Source: Apostichopus parvimensis
Lineage: Eukaryota > Echinodermata > Holothuroidea > Aspidochirotida > Stichopodidae
Length of the DNA stretch: 28,157 nucleotides
Direction: 5' to 3'
Assembly: GCA_000934455.1 (NCBI GenBank)
Contig: KN882792.1
Coordinates: 95,414 to 123,570, forward strand
Both the position numbers and the translations under genes were made by a program. A model generated the notes under the pieces. It worked only from the letters and a program-made list of their open reading frames with translations. It was not told the DNA's origin and made no database searches. Shown piece by piece: positions 10,660 to 19,517 of the stretch (the first letter of the stretch is position 1; the number at the start of each line of letters is the position of its first letter).

Positions 10660-10805
10660 TAAACATATTCCTGTTTGTCATCGTCACATTTATTGCTGTC
10701 GTGATGGTCACTTTCATCGTCATGGTCGTCTTAATCATCAATATTGGCATTTTTGTCATTATTGTCATTATATTAATGTTATCGTCAACGTCATCGTAAT
10801 ATAAT
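10660..10805. repeat. Low-complexity GTCATT/GTCATC-rich tract
   Basis: Imperfect repeats of GTCAT, GTCATT and CGTCATC fill about 145 bases next to the acceptor, within the presumed intron. A plus-strand frame here is only a translation of this repeat (His/Ile-rich). Confidence 0.7.
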
Positions 10806-11449
10806 GTTAAGGAGCAAGGTGACTTCGGTTTTCAAATTATTTTATTCAAGTTTTCTCTAAAATTACAAAACACTTCTCACAGAAGACAGATAATACACGA
10901 TTCTATTTGGTGATCAATTGTTAGCTGACGTCATCGGAGGTCAAAGTATGTTATCCTTAGATAAAAAGATTGTATGACTTTCAAAAAATGGGATATGACC
11001 GTACTGGGTAAAAATCAATTAAACAAAAAATGACCCACAACGAATTTTTAATATAAATTTTCCAAAATCGTTGAACAGCTTTTACTCCTCAATTTGACAA
11101 AATTTGCCATCCTCAACTTGGGGTTCACTGATAAAAAACAAAAGAGATATTAATTTCAAAGAATGCCATATTTAAACTTCAAGTGACCATACAAATACCG
11201 GAAATCAGCATTAAAGGCCCTTGTATAAACTCCATAGTATTACAAAATACGATTCTGGTAATGCCAAGAAAATGGTAGCATTTTGTCTCCGCTGACAAAG
11301 ATAATCCTGACATTTTTTTGCCGCTAGATCAATTTGAGGGAATTCATTGTGGTTTGTGAGTTAAAATCCATACAATAGAGAACTTTCAAATGAATATTGA
11401 CCTGTTTGTCCAAAGACGAATAATAAAAGTTAAAAATATATGACATGAA
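10806..11449. other. Presumed intron or spacer, nothing recognised
   Basis: AT-rich sequence between the membrane exon and the first array unit. Its last 50 bases resemble unit ends only weakly. No frames or RNA genes were found. Confidence 0.45.
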
Positions 11450-12775
11450 GCCGATTTTTGCATAAACAGTGTGCACATTGAGAAGACAAAACTCCATTTC
11501 TGCTTGTTTATATAATTATAAATACATGCACATATTCATAATCAGATAATTGAGTCCATAGTGTCCGTGTTGGTCGGATTCATCTTCAAAACTGTCTCAA
11601 TTGTACATTTAATGTAGTATTATGCCTAGTTGATGCAAAACTGATGAATTGTTAATACATTGTTATGTATGCATCAAGCATCCATCTGGATGTACCACAA
11701 TAAGGGAAGTTCCCGTATGCCATATTGGCATACGGAAACATCATAATAGTATTATGCCTAGTTGATGTAAAAGTGATGCATTGCTAGTACATTGCAACGT
11801 ATGCATCAACCATCGATCATGATCAACAACAATGGGGGATGTTCCCGTAGGCCGATATGTTTTATACAAACAATTTGCGTAAAATCATTAAAAAATGACT
11901 TTAGGCAGAATTTAGACTTGATATGTCATAGCCCAAGTATATAGATAACAACAAGTGCTAATAACTTTTTAACAGCTACACAGTATCGTTTCCGTCGTTT
12001 ACTTTTGCCCACTGGGGGATACTAGCTAAGGAAAATGTACCCACAACGAGAGAAATCAGAAGTTCTTTTCTTTGAACTTTTGCTTATTTTTGCATATCAA
12101 GTGGGTACCATTAAGGAAAGTCAGCTAAAAATCTGGAGCGCTCAGTACTAGTTCATTTAATGTAGCGTTAAAATAGAAGAAATGTGCACAGATTTCATTA
12201 AAATAACAAGAATTAAAGCTAAAAACCAGTTTGAACATATCACTCTGATTGGTAAAACTTCTTCATCCACCTACATGTTTGATATTGAACACTTGACGAA
12301 CTACACTGACTAAGTTCGTGCGTCATTTATTTAAACGCTTGCGACACAATGATGAATTTCATCCCAGAAAACTGAATTTTAAGTCCAGACATAATAGAAC
12401 AAAGTAGACTTTGGACTATATTCCTTCATTAAAGACTCTAAATTTTAATCTGTAACATGGTATTAGCATTGCAAAACTCAACATAAAATACCTGTGACAA
12501 CGACATGCGTGCTTTCGGTTGCGAATGTTTTCGTGCACTACTACTGCGTGAAATAGACATGCACAACTATTATGCTTGATTATTTTGGCTCTCTATACAG
12601 AACTGGACCCATGACGTAGAGGATAGCATTGTTACCGTGTGTACGACATGCAAGCTACACTCATAAGTAATACGTGGACGTGAATTATGTGGCTCACTTT
12701 GCTGCTAAAACATTTACCTCGTTCATGCGTAGTTAAGGTTTATACGGCCTTTGGTCTTTTTAAAGCGTTCACATT

Positions 12776-12784
12776 ACTTACCTG
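12776..12784 (-). other. Splice-donor-like site CAG|GTAAGT, unit 1
   Basis: The minus strand reads CCAACAG|GTAAGTAATG, a full consensus donor with the exon ending at 12782. In the frame ending ACC GTG GCT CCA ACA G, the exon leaves one base, which matches the phase-1 acceptor at 10609 about 2.17 kb downstream on the minus strand. That frame is open from 13067 to the donor but has no ATG, so the sequence would be an internal coding exon or 5' UTR. The site recurs in units 2 and 3 and, weakened, in unit 4. Confidence 0.4.
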
Positions 12785-12957
12785 TTGGAGCCACGGTCCC
12801 TCCACGTGAACCCTCTTGGTTTTCTAAGAAGTTAAAAGAAATAAGCGTAAAACCACGAACTATCTTTCTCACCAAAGATTTCCATGAAAGAGGCACCACG
12901 GGTACTGACCTCTCATTTACACCCAACAGATATGCATAGTACACGTAGTCCCCACAT

Positions 12958-12996
12958 ATGCAAATTAATGGTAATGAATTGTCCTTACTATAAAGG
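12958..12996 (+). promoter_or_regulatory. Octamer plus TATA module, unit 1
   Basis: A perfect octamer ATGCAAAT (12958-12965), the binding site of POU/OCT factors, is followed 31 bases later (start to start) by TATAAAGG (12989-12996). The identical arrangement occurs in units 2 and 4. This suggests a plus-strand core promoter, or an enhancer-type element if the octamer acts in either direction. Transcription from it is not shown. Confidence 0.4.
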
Positions 12997-14398
12997 AATG
13001 TATCTGTTTTGCATCGTACCGAAAGTAGGATCAAATAATATATTGTTGGTGACACATGAAGTAAACCTTATGATCTGAATTGTTTCATGTTATTGAGAAG
13101 TTAAACAATAACCATGAATGAAAGTATCTTTCAGGTCAAAATTAATGAACCGTTCATCGATTTTATTGGTTTTATTTGACATAAAGCCGCTTCCTGTATA
13201 AACAGTGTGTGCATTGAGAAGACAAAATCCAATTTCTGCTTGTTTGTATAGTTGTAAACACACACATTGTAATCACCAGATAATTGTAGTTGTACATGTT
13301 CTAGCATGGGAGTCCAAAGTGTCCGTATTGGTTGGTGTTATCTTCAAAACTGTCTCAACTGTACATTTAATGTAATATATGCCTAGCTGATGTAAAAGTG
13401 ATGCATTGTTAATACATTGTTATGTATGCATCAAGTTTCAATCTGGATCAAGAAAAATGAGGGATGTTCCCACAGGCCGTTTTTTTTATATTCAAACAAG
13501 TTGCGTGAGATCATTAAAAAATGACTTGAGGCATAATTTACATTTGATATTTCATAGCCCACGTAAATAGATAACAACGAGTGTTAATCATTGTTCTACA
13601 GCTACACAGTATCTTTTCCGTGGTTTAATATTGCCCACTGGGGGATATAAGCTAATGAAAATGGACCCACAACGAGAGAAAACCGAACATCCTTTCTCTG
13701 AGTTTCTGCCTTTTGCATATCAAGTAGGTTCCTTTAAGGAAAGTCAGCTATGAATATGGAGCGCTCAGTACTCGTTCAATTAATGTAGCGTTACAATAGA
13801 TGAAATGTGCACAGATTTCATTAAAATAATAAGAATTAAAGCTAAAAACCAATTTGAACATATCACTCTGATTGGTAAAACTTCTTCATCCACCTACATG
13901 TTTGATATTGAACACTTGACGAACTACACTGACTAAGTTCGTGCGTCATTTATTTAAACGCTTGCGACACAGTGATGAATTTCATCCCAGAAAACTAAAT
14001 TTTAAGTCCAGACATAATAGAACAAAGTAGACTTTGGACTATATTCCTTCATTAAAGACTCTAAATTTTAATCTGTAACATGGTATTAGCATTGCAAAAC
14101 TCAACATAAAATACCTGTGACAACGACATGCGTGCTTTTGGTTGCGAATGTTTTCGTGCACTACTACTGCGTGAAATAGACATGCACAACTATTATGCTT
14201 GATTATTTTGGCTCTCTAAACAGAACTGGACCTACGACGTAGAGGATAGCATTGTTCCCGTGTGTACGACATGCAAGCTACACTCATAAGTAATACGTGG
14301 ACGTGAATTATGTGGCTCACTTTGCTGCTAAAACATTTACCTCGTTCATGCGTAGTTAAGGTTTATACGGCCTTTGGTCTTTTTAAAGCGTTCACATT

Positions 14399-14407
14399 AC
14401 TTACCTG
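14399..14407 (-). other. Splice-donor-like site CAG|GTAAGT, unit 2
   Basis: Identical to the unit 1 site, with the exon end at 14405. It sits in the highly conserved block, so conservation here reflects recent copying as much as selection. Confidence 0.35.
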
Positions 14408-14580
14408 TTGGAGCCACGGTCCCTCCACGTGAACCCTCTTGGTTTTCTAAAAAGTTAAAAGAAATAAGCGTAAAACCACGAACTATCTTTCTCACCAAAG
14501 ATTTCCATGAAAGAGGCACCACGGGTACTGACCTCTCATTTAAACCCAACAGATATGCATAGTACACGTAGTCCCCACAT

Positions 14581-14619
14581 ATGCAAATTAATGGTAATGA
14601 ATTGTCCTTACTATAAAGG
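14581..14619 (+). promoter_or_regulatory. Octamer plus TATA module, unit 2
   Basis: ATGCAAAT at 14581-14588 and TATAAAGG at 14612-14619, with the same 31-base spacing and surroundings as in unit 1. Confidence 0.4.
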
Positions 14620-14878
14620 AATGTATCTGTTTAGCATCGTACCGAAAGTAGGATCAAATAATATATTGTTGGTGACACATGAAGTAAAACCTTATGATCT
14701 GAATTGTTTAATGTTATTGAAAAGTTAAACAAATACCATGAATGAAAGTATCTTTCAGGTCAAAATTCATGAACTGTTCATTGACTTTATTGGTTTTATT
14801 TGACATAAAGCCGCTTCTTGTGTAAGCAGTGTTTGCACTGAGAAGACCAAAATCCATTTCTGCTCGTTTGTATAGTTG

Positions 14879-14902
14879 TAAACACACACATACACACATA
14901 TA
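14879..14902. repeat. Short CA/TA dinucleotide tract
   Basis: ACACACACATACACACATATATA, an expansion unique to unit 3. Units 1 and 2 have only a few CA steps here. Confidence 0.7.
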
Positions 14903-16132
14903 TAGTAATCACCCCATTAATGCAGTTGTACATGCGCTAGCATGAGAGTCCATAGTGTCCGTGTTGGTCGGGTTCATCTTCAAAACTGTCTCAACTGTAC
15001 ATTTAATGTAAAGTTATGCCTAGTTGATGTTAAACTGATGCATTGTTAATACATATATTTGTATGCATCAAGCATCAATCTGGATCAAGAACAATGAGGG
15101 ATGTGCGTAAATTCATTAAAAAATGACTCTAGGCAGAATTTAGTGATATTTCTTAGCCCACCTAAATAGATAACCACAGGTACTTATAATGTTTCTACTG
15201 CTACACAGTATCGTTTCGGTGATTTACCTTTGCCCACTGGGAGATACTAAGGAAAATGTAAACACATAGATTGAAAACCGAACTTCCTTTCTCTGAATTT
15301 CTGCCTTTTGTATATTAAGTAGGTAACTTCATTTAAGAATAGGTCAACTTGGAAACTGGAACGCTCTGTACTTATTCATTTGATGTGTTACAATATAATA
15401 AATGTGGGCAGCTTTCATTAAAATAATACGAATGCAAGCGAAAAGCATTCTGAACATATCACTGTGATAGGTAAAACTACTTCATCCACCTACATGTTTG
15501 GTATTGAAACACTTAACACTGACTAGGTTCGTCCGAAATTTATTTCAACGCCAGCGACACAATGATACATTTCAGCTCGGAAAACTGAATTTTAAGTCCA
15601 GACATAATAATGCAATTGAAAATAGACTCATCACCAGATAATTTGCAGTTGCACATCGCTAGCATGACTGTGCATAGTGTCCGTGTAGGTCTGGTTCATC
15701 TTTAAAATGGGCTTAACTGTAAATGTAATGTAGTGTTATGCCTAGTTAATACGACATTAATGCATTGTTAATGCAATGTTATGTATGCATGCAACTTCAA
15801 TCTGGATTCACAACATCGTTTAAGCATAGCAAAGTCAAAACACAATAACTGTACCAACGACATGCGTGCTTCTGGTTGCGATAGTTTTTCGTGCGATGCT
15901 ACTGCGTTTGGTTCACATGGATAACTGGGATGTTTTGTTATGTTGGTGTCTTTAATGAACTGGACATATGACGTAGAAAATAGCATTGTTCAAGTGTTAA
16001 CGACCTAAAAGCTACACTCATAAGTTAAATGTGGACGTGAATTATGTGGCACACGATGCTGCTAAACCATTCATCTTGTTCATGCATAGATAAGATTCCT
16101 GCGGCCCTAGCTCTTTCGAAAGCGTTCACATT

Positions 16133-16141
16133 ACGTACCTG
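16133..16141 (-). other. Splice-donor-like site CAG|GTACGT, unit 3
   Basis: The minus strand reads GCAGCAG|GTACGTAATG. Despite divergence around it, the CAG|GT core and the AATG that follows are kept, with one base changed inside the donor (GTAAGT to GTACGT, still usable). Confidence 0.35.
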
Positions 16142-16215
16142 CTGCAGCACTGGTCGCTCCACTTGATTGGATTGCTAAGGTAAAGAAAATAAACGTGAAC
16201 CATGATAATATCTCT

Positions 16216-16759
16216 TCTGATGCAACAAATTAACGCTTTGTCTGGTTAACTGACTAAAGTTAGCAAAGGATAAGAGTTTTGTTTTCAATAAAAATTATGG
16301 TGTTCTAACTCTTTCCATGCTCAACACTTGATTTTTGGCATGAAGAGAATATAGTCTCTACAACAGGTTACGATAATTTTAGGAACGACATTTCGTCGTG
16401 AACATGTAATCTTAAAGATAATACACGTCGCATACACCTTCAGACTCTATGACAATACAATGTTTAGCTCCAAATATTCGTAATTGTAACATATCATATT
16501 TGTAAATTACACATGATTCATCAAAATTTGAAATTATGATGTCAGGTTGAAAATGATCGCATTATTAAATTTTAATGAAAAAAGATGACATTCAAGTAGG
16601 TATCATAACCGGTTAATATTTATTGAAGAATGATTTCTTACCAAAGTATGCAGTAATTTCCAATACATTTGGTAATTTAGGTGCTCGCTTATGTATACAA
16701 TGTGTCTAATTAATCGTAGAAGTTGTGTGAAATAGTAGGTTTGATATGAATGCATATGG
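16216..16759. other. Unique spacer between array units 3 and 4
   Basis: AT-rich sequence with no match to the array units and no recognisable gene or RNA. Confidence 0.45.
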
Positions 16760-17008
16760 TTATTGCTTGGAAACTGTTGTCGCTTGTGCTAATATTAAAG
16801 CTACAGTGTTTGTCGTAGACAGTAGATCTGGTGCAGTGGGGTCTATTTTGGATCTCGACTCAATTTGAGTCTCATCTATTTTCGATACGGCTGTGTGTGA
16901 ATCGTCACAGTTGATGCCCACTCGATTTTTTACTAAAGGTGTAGCTGAAACATCTGTTAAAGTCGCCCATGAAATTGCATGAAAGTCCATAGTGTTGGTC
17001 GGGTTCAT
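16760..17008 (-). CDS. Small ORF (82 codons), unknown product, starts in the array
   Basis: A complete frame from ATG 17008 to TAA near 16760. Its first codons (MNPTNTMDFHA) fall in the part shared with the other array units, where the same start reads MNPTNTDTMDS in units 1 and 3. The remaining roughly 70 codons are unique to this place. That part is rich in Thr, Ser, Asp and Ala (SWATLTDVSATPLVKN, SKIDETQIESRSKIDP) and less AT-rich than the surroundings, which is coding-like. No membrane helix, signal peptide or known domain is seen. It could be a young gene, an exon or chance; I judge it below even odds. Confidence 0.35.
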   Translation of the reverse strand: MNPTNTMDFHAISWATLTDVSATPLVKNRVGINCDDSHTAVSKIDETQIESRSKIDPTAPDLLSTTNTVALILAQATTVSKQ

Positions 17009-17358
17009 CTTTAAAACTGTCTCAATTGTAAATTTAATGTACTATTATGCGTAATTGGTTCAAAACTGATGCAATTTTAATACATTGTCATCTTTTTTAT
17101 TCAAACAAAGTAGCGTAAAATTATTTAAAAAATGACTTTAGGCAGAATTTAGACTTTAGTAACGTTTTCACAGCTACATAGTTCCGTTTCCGTGGTATAT
17201 TTTGCCCACTGGGAGACACTAACTAATAAAAATGAACCCACAACGAGTTAACCGAACTTCCTTTCTCTAAATTTCTCACGATGCTGCCAAAACCATTAAC
17301 CTTGTTCATGCGCAGTTCATGTTTCTACTGCCCTTGCTTTTTCGAAAGAGTTCGCATT

Positions 17359-17367
17359 AATTACTTT
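17359..17367 (-). other. Degenerate donor-like site AAA|GTAATT, unit 4
   Basis: The minus strand reads CACAAA|GTAATTAATG. The GT and AATG are kept but the flanking consensus is weakened, so use as a donor is doubtful. Confidence 0.2.
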
Positions 17368-17524
17368 GTGTAGAATTGATCCCTCCACGTGGACCCTCTA
17401 TTTTTTTCTAAAAAGGTAAAAGAAATCAGCTTAACCATCTTTCTCACTGAAACTTGTCATGCGAGAGGGCACTGACCTTTCATTTACACGAAACAGATAT
17501 GTACAGTACACGTAGTCCCTACAT

Positions 17525-17562
17525 ATGCAAACTAATTGTAACGAATCGTCCTTACTATAAAT
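17525..17562 (+). promoter_or_regulatory. Octamer-like plus TATA module, unit 4
   Basis: ATGCAAAC (one base from the octamer) at 17525 and TATAAATG at 17556, again 31 bases apart, although the sequence between has changed at several positions. Confidence 0.35.
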
Positions 17563-17620
17563 GAATGTATCTGTTTTTGCACCTTACCGAAACTAGGATC
17601 AACTATTGTCGGAACATGAT

Positions 17621-18049
17621 GTAAATCCCGCAGAGCAACACCAAAAGTAAACATAATATTTGTGTGTGTAAAGGGTAATTGAAAACACATCGCGTGTACA
17701 ATTACGAGACGTTAATGGTAAATGTAAATCCCGCATAGCGATACCCAAATTGGTACATATGCCATTCATGTGTGTTCATTCACCCGCATTTGGTGGGGTG
17801 ATAAAACACATCTTGTTTAAAAGTAAGAGAAAATTACAAGGGTAAATAAAAAATCCCGCACAGCGAAACCCAAATTGGTACATGCACCATTCGTGTGTGT
17901 AAATTTACAACAAAACAATGTAAAATTACGCACCTAAGCAGTTGTTTAGATCGTAAAAACTTGTGTAAAAGTACACCACAAATAGATAACGTGTTCACTG
18001 GTGCAAAAATACCCTATAGAGGTGCAGCTGTGCAGGATTTACATTTACC
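17621..18049. repeat. Element with inverted ends and internal AAATCCCGCA repeats
   Basis: The word AAATCCCGCA(G/T/C)AGC followed by an ACCCAAATTGGTACAT-type stretch and a CATTC(A/G)TGTGTG stretch occurs in three direct copies starting near 17623, 17725 and 17851. At the far end, 18027-18049 is the inverse of 17717-17739 over 23 bases with two mismatches. Inverted ends around about 330 bases with no coding frame suggest a small non-autonomous foldback or MITE-like element. I could not identify target-site duplications. Confidence 0.5.
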
Positions 18050-18339
18050 CTTTTGTTGGGGTAAATAAACCCTTTAAGTTTTACAGTGCATAAGTAAAGA
18101 GTCAAATGTAATGTATTATGCAGTTATATCCCAATTAAGCAGGTGCCTCTATGCCTCTTTGTCTCAAGAGTAACTTCTTACTTCCTGCTCCTGAGTTTAT
18201 TTACCACTCAACCACATCATAGTCGTAAAAGCCCCATTTGCCTTAATTCCATGAAATATTCATGCTAAACTACATATGACAACCTGTTGCATCTCATGTG
18301 TATACACATGTGATTAGTTATACACTCTAGAAACAACCT

Positions 18340-18850
18340 GGGTAAATTTTACCAGTTTATATGCTACCCTCCATACCCTGGTTGTTTTCACCAGGTATCC
18401 TGGTGAATAACATGTTAATCAAAATCCTGGTAGATATAACCAGGAAAACCTGGTTAAAATTTCCTGGTGAGGTTTTAACACTATCCTGGTTAATATCAAT
18501 GGGTATTCACCTCATTCCTGGTTAAAATTACCAATAATTCCTGGTTGATGTGACTTCTATCCTGGTTAATATCAAAGTATTTCATCTCTTTCCTGGTTAA
18601 GTCAACCAACATTTCCTGGTTGGTGCTAATAATATCCTGGTTAATATCATAAAATGTTCCACCTCTTTCCTGGTCAAATTAAACAAACTTTTCCTGGTTG
18701 GTGCTAATAATATCCTGGTTAATATCAGATAATGTTCCACCTCTTTCTGGTTAAATTTAACATTTCCTGGTTGATGTCACCTTTAACCTGGTTAATATTA
18801 AAGAATTGTCCACCTCATTCCAGGTTAAATTACCACTTTCATTGTTAATA
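18340..18850. repeat. CCTGGTTAA-rich minisatellite, period about 75-78 bp
   Basis: The word ATCCTGGTTAATAT or AACCTGGTTAATAT recurs at about 18483, 18559, 18634, 18712 and 18785. Each period also contains TTTCCTGGTTAA and TTCCTGGTTG(A/G)TG, so CCTGG occurs two to three times per unit. The left end (18340-18480) is irregular and has CCAGG as well as CCTGG, giving local inverted pairs. No coding frame is preserved. Confidence 0.8.
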
Positions 18851-19259
18851 CTATTGGGTATCCCTCCTTATTCTCCAATTAAGTTGCAATGCATTCAATT
18901 GGGAAAAGCAAAACATTAATTAATAAACAACATAATTAATGCTACTGATAGTTATCTTCGCAGAACAAGCAGCGGCATCAGCCCGTGCTGTCGTTCCTTG
19001 GGAATTCTTCGAAACAACATAGGTGCAGCCAGTATATCGATGGTTCTGCTAAGTTAAGTTGGAAAGAATTGCTGTTGTCTTATGTACTACTCCAGTTGCA
19101 TATAATAATGGGATGTATTATTTGTTGTGAGTGAAGTATGCCTTTTAGGCAATACTGTTTTAGTCGCGCTCGCCAAATGGTAGCTATTTAAAGAAAGACA
19201 AAAATAGGTGTCCATTGAAGTGTTTCAGTCTCGCGGGAAAATTAATACATCATGTTAAG
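18851..19259. other. Non-coding, nothing recognised
   Basis: No motif-bearing frames, RNA genes or repeats seen. Confidence 0.5.
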
Positions 19260-19380
19260 ACTTACCGCCATAGTCGCAGCTTTGATTTTGATAAATCAGC
19301 TCCCTGTCCTCCGCTTTGGAACTGAATAGCGACCCCATTACTTTATGAGACTAACTCCGATTAACGACTTTAGCTTGCGA
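19260..19380 (-). promoter_or_regulatory. Candidate first exon: leader, ATG GCG, then donor GTAAGT
   Basis: On the minus strand a less AT-rich leader (from about 19380) runs into GCTGCGACTATGGCG|GTAAGTC, with ATG at 19271 and the exon end at 19266. A start codon two codons before a perfect donor is a common first-exon layout in animal genes. The exon would leave phase 0, so it does not fit the phase-1 acceptor at 10609. No matching downstream exon was found, so this remains a suggestion. Confidence 0.25.
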
Positions 19381-19483
19381 GACTTGATACTGTTGTGTTC
19401 AACTAGGCTAAAAAGCAATAGATGAAAGATAAAGGTCAGATGCAATTTATTAACATATATCGACTTTGTCATAATATTTTAGT

Positions 19484-19517
19484 TATATACAGTATAACAA
19501 TTGTTATACTGTATATA
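19484..19517. repeat. 34 bp perfect palindrome
   Basis: Two 17-base arms meet without a spacer at 19500/19501; the centre is ATAACAATTGTTAT. Every position pairs. It is AT-rich and could extrude as a cruciform or mark a foldback remnant. Confidence 0.9.

Larger units (their letters stand above)
11450..13185. repeat. Array unit 1 (about 1.74 kb)
   Basis: This is the first full unit of a direct tandem array. It is anchored by AAGCC near 11458 (13194 and 14818 in units 2 and 3), then ACAGTGTG..CATTGAGAAGAC, then a TGCCTAGTTGATG..TATGCATCAA module, then TTGCCCACTGGGGGATA-like words, and finally the donor/octamer region near 12.7-13.0 kb. It is about 110 bases longer than unit 2 because the TGCCTAGTTGATG module is present twice (11627 and 11754). 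From about 12230 on it is nearly identical to unit 2; before that similarity is looser. No transposon termini or long coding frame were found. Confidence 0.85.
13186..14810. repeat. Array unit 2 (about 1.62 kb)
   Basis: A full direct repeat of unit 1 without the extra internal module. By eye I count about 11 differences over roughly 825 bases between 12250-13075 and 13873-14698. The preceding part (for example the GCCCACTGGGGGATA neighbourhood) is clearly more diverged. In the phase-compatible minus-strand frame a TAA (14633-14631) cuts the open stretch that unit 1 keeps. Confidence 0.9.
14811..16215. repeat. Array unit 3, rearranged
   Basis: The unit opens like units 1 and 2 (AAGCCGCTTCTTG, 14818), but near 15640 it jumps back: ACCAGATAATTTGCAGTTG, the GTGTCCGTGT word and the TGCCTAGTTAATAC module occur a second time at 15641-15815. 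The part between the module and the CGACATGCGTGCTT word is then missing, and the unit continues to its donor region at 16.13 kb. It stops near 16215, before the octamer/TATA part. This is a composite of two unit fragments, older than the unit 1/unit 2 copy event. Confidence 0.8.
16985..17605. repeat. Array unit 4, partial and diverged
   Basis: The unit keeps, in order, the GTTGGTCGGGTTCATC word, GAAATTATTTAAAAAATGAC, TTGCCCACTGGGAGA, GTTCATGCGCAGTT, CCCTCCACGTG and the octamer/TATA region up to about 17605. Large parts are deleted between these. It is the oldest-looking copy and marks the end of the array. Confidence 0.75.

Noticed and set aside
10616..10804. His-rich 62-codon frame
   Set aside because: A translation of the GTCAT low-complexity tract.
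12751..12939. Plus-strand 62-codon frame nearly identical in units 1 and 2 (and at 14374-14562)
   Set aside because: The similarity only reflects the recent duplication. The start is not distinctive, the substitutions are not biased to silent sites, and unit 4 carries indels that destroy the frame.
12774..13055. Minus-strand 93-codon frame ending in GGTVAPTGK as an independent gene
   Set aside because: It has no ATG (it would need GTG), unit 2 has a stop in the frame, and unit 3 shows a frame-breaking indel. I keep only the donor site at its end as a possible exon boundary.
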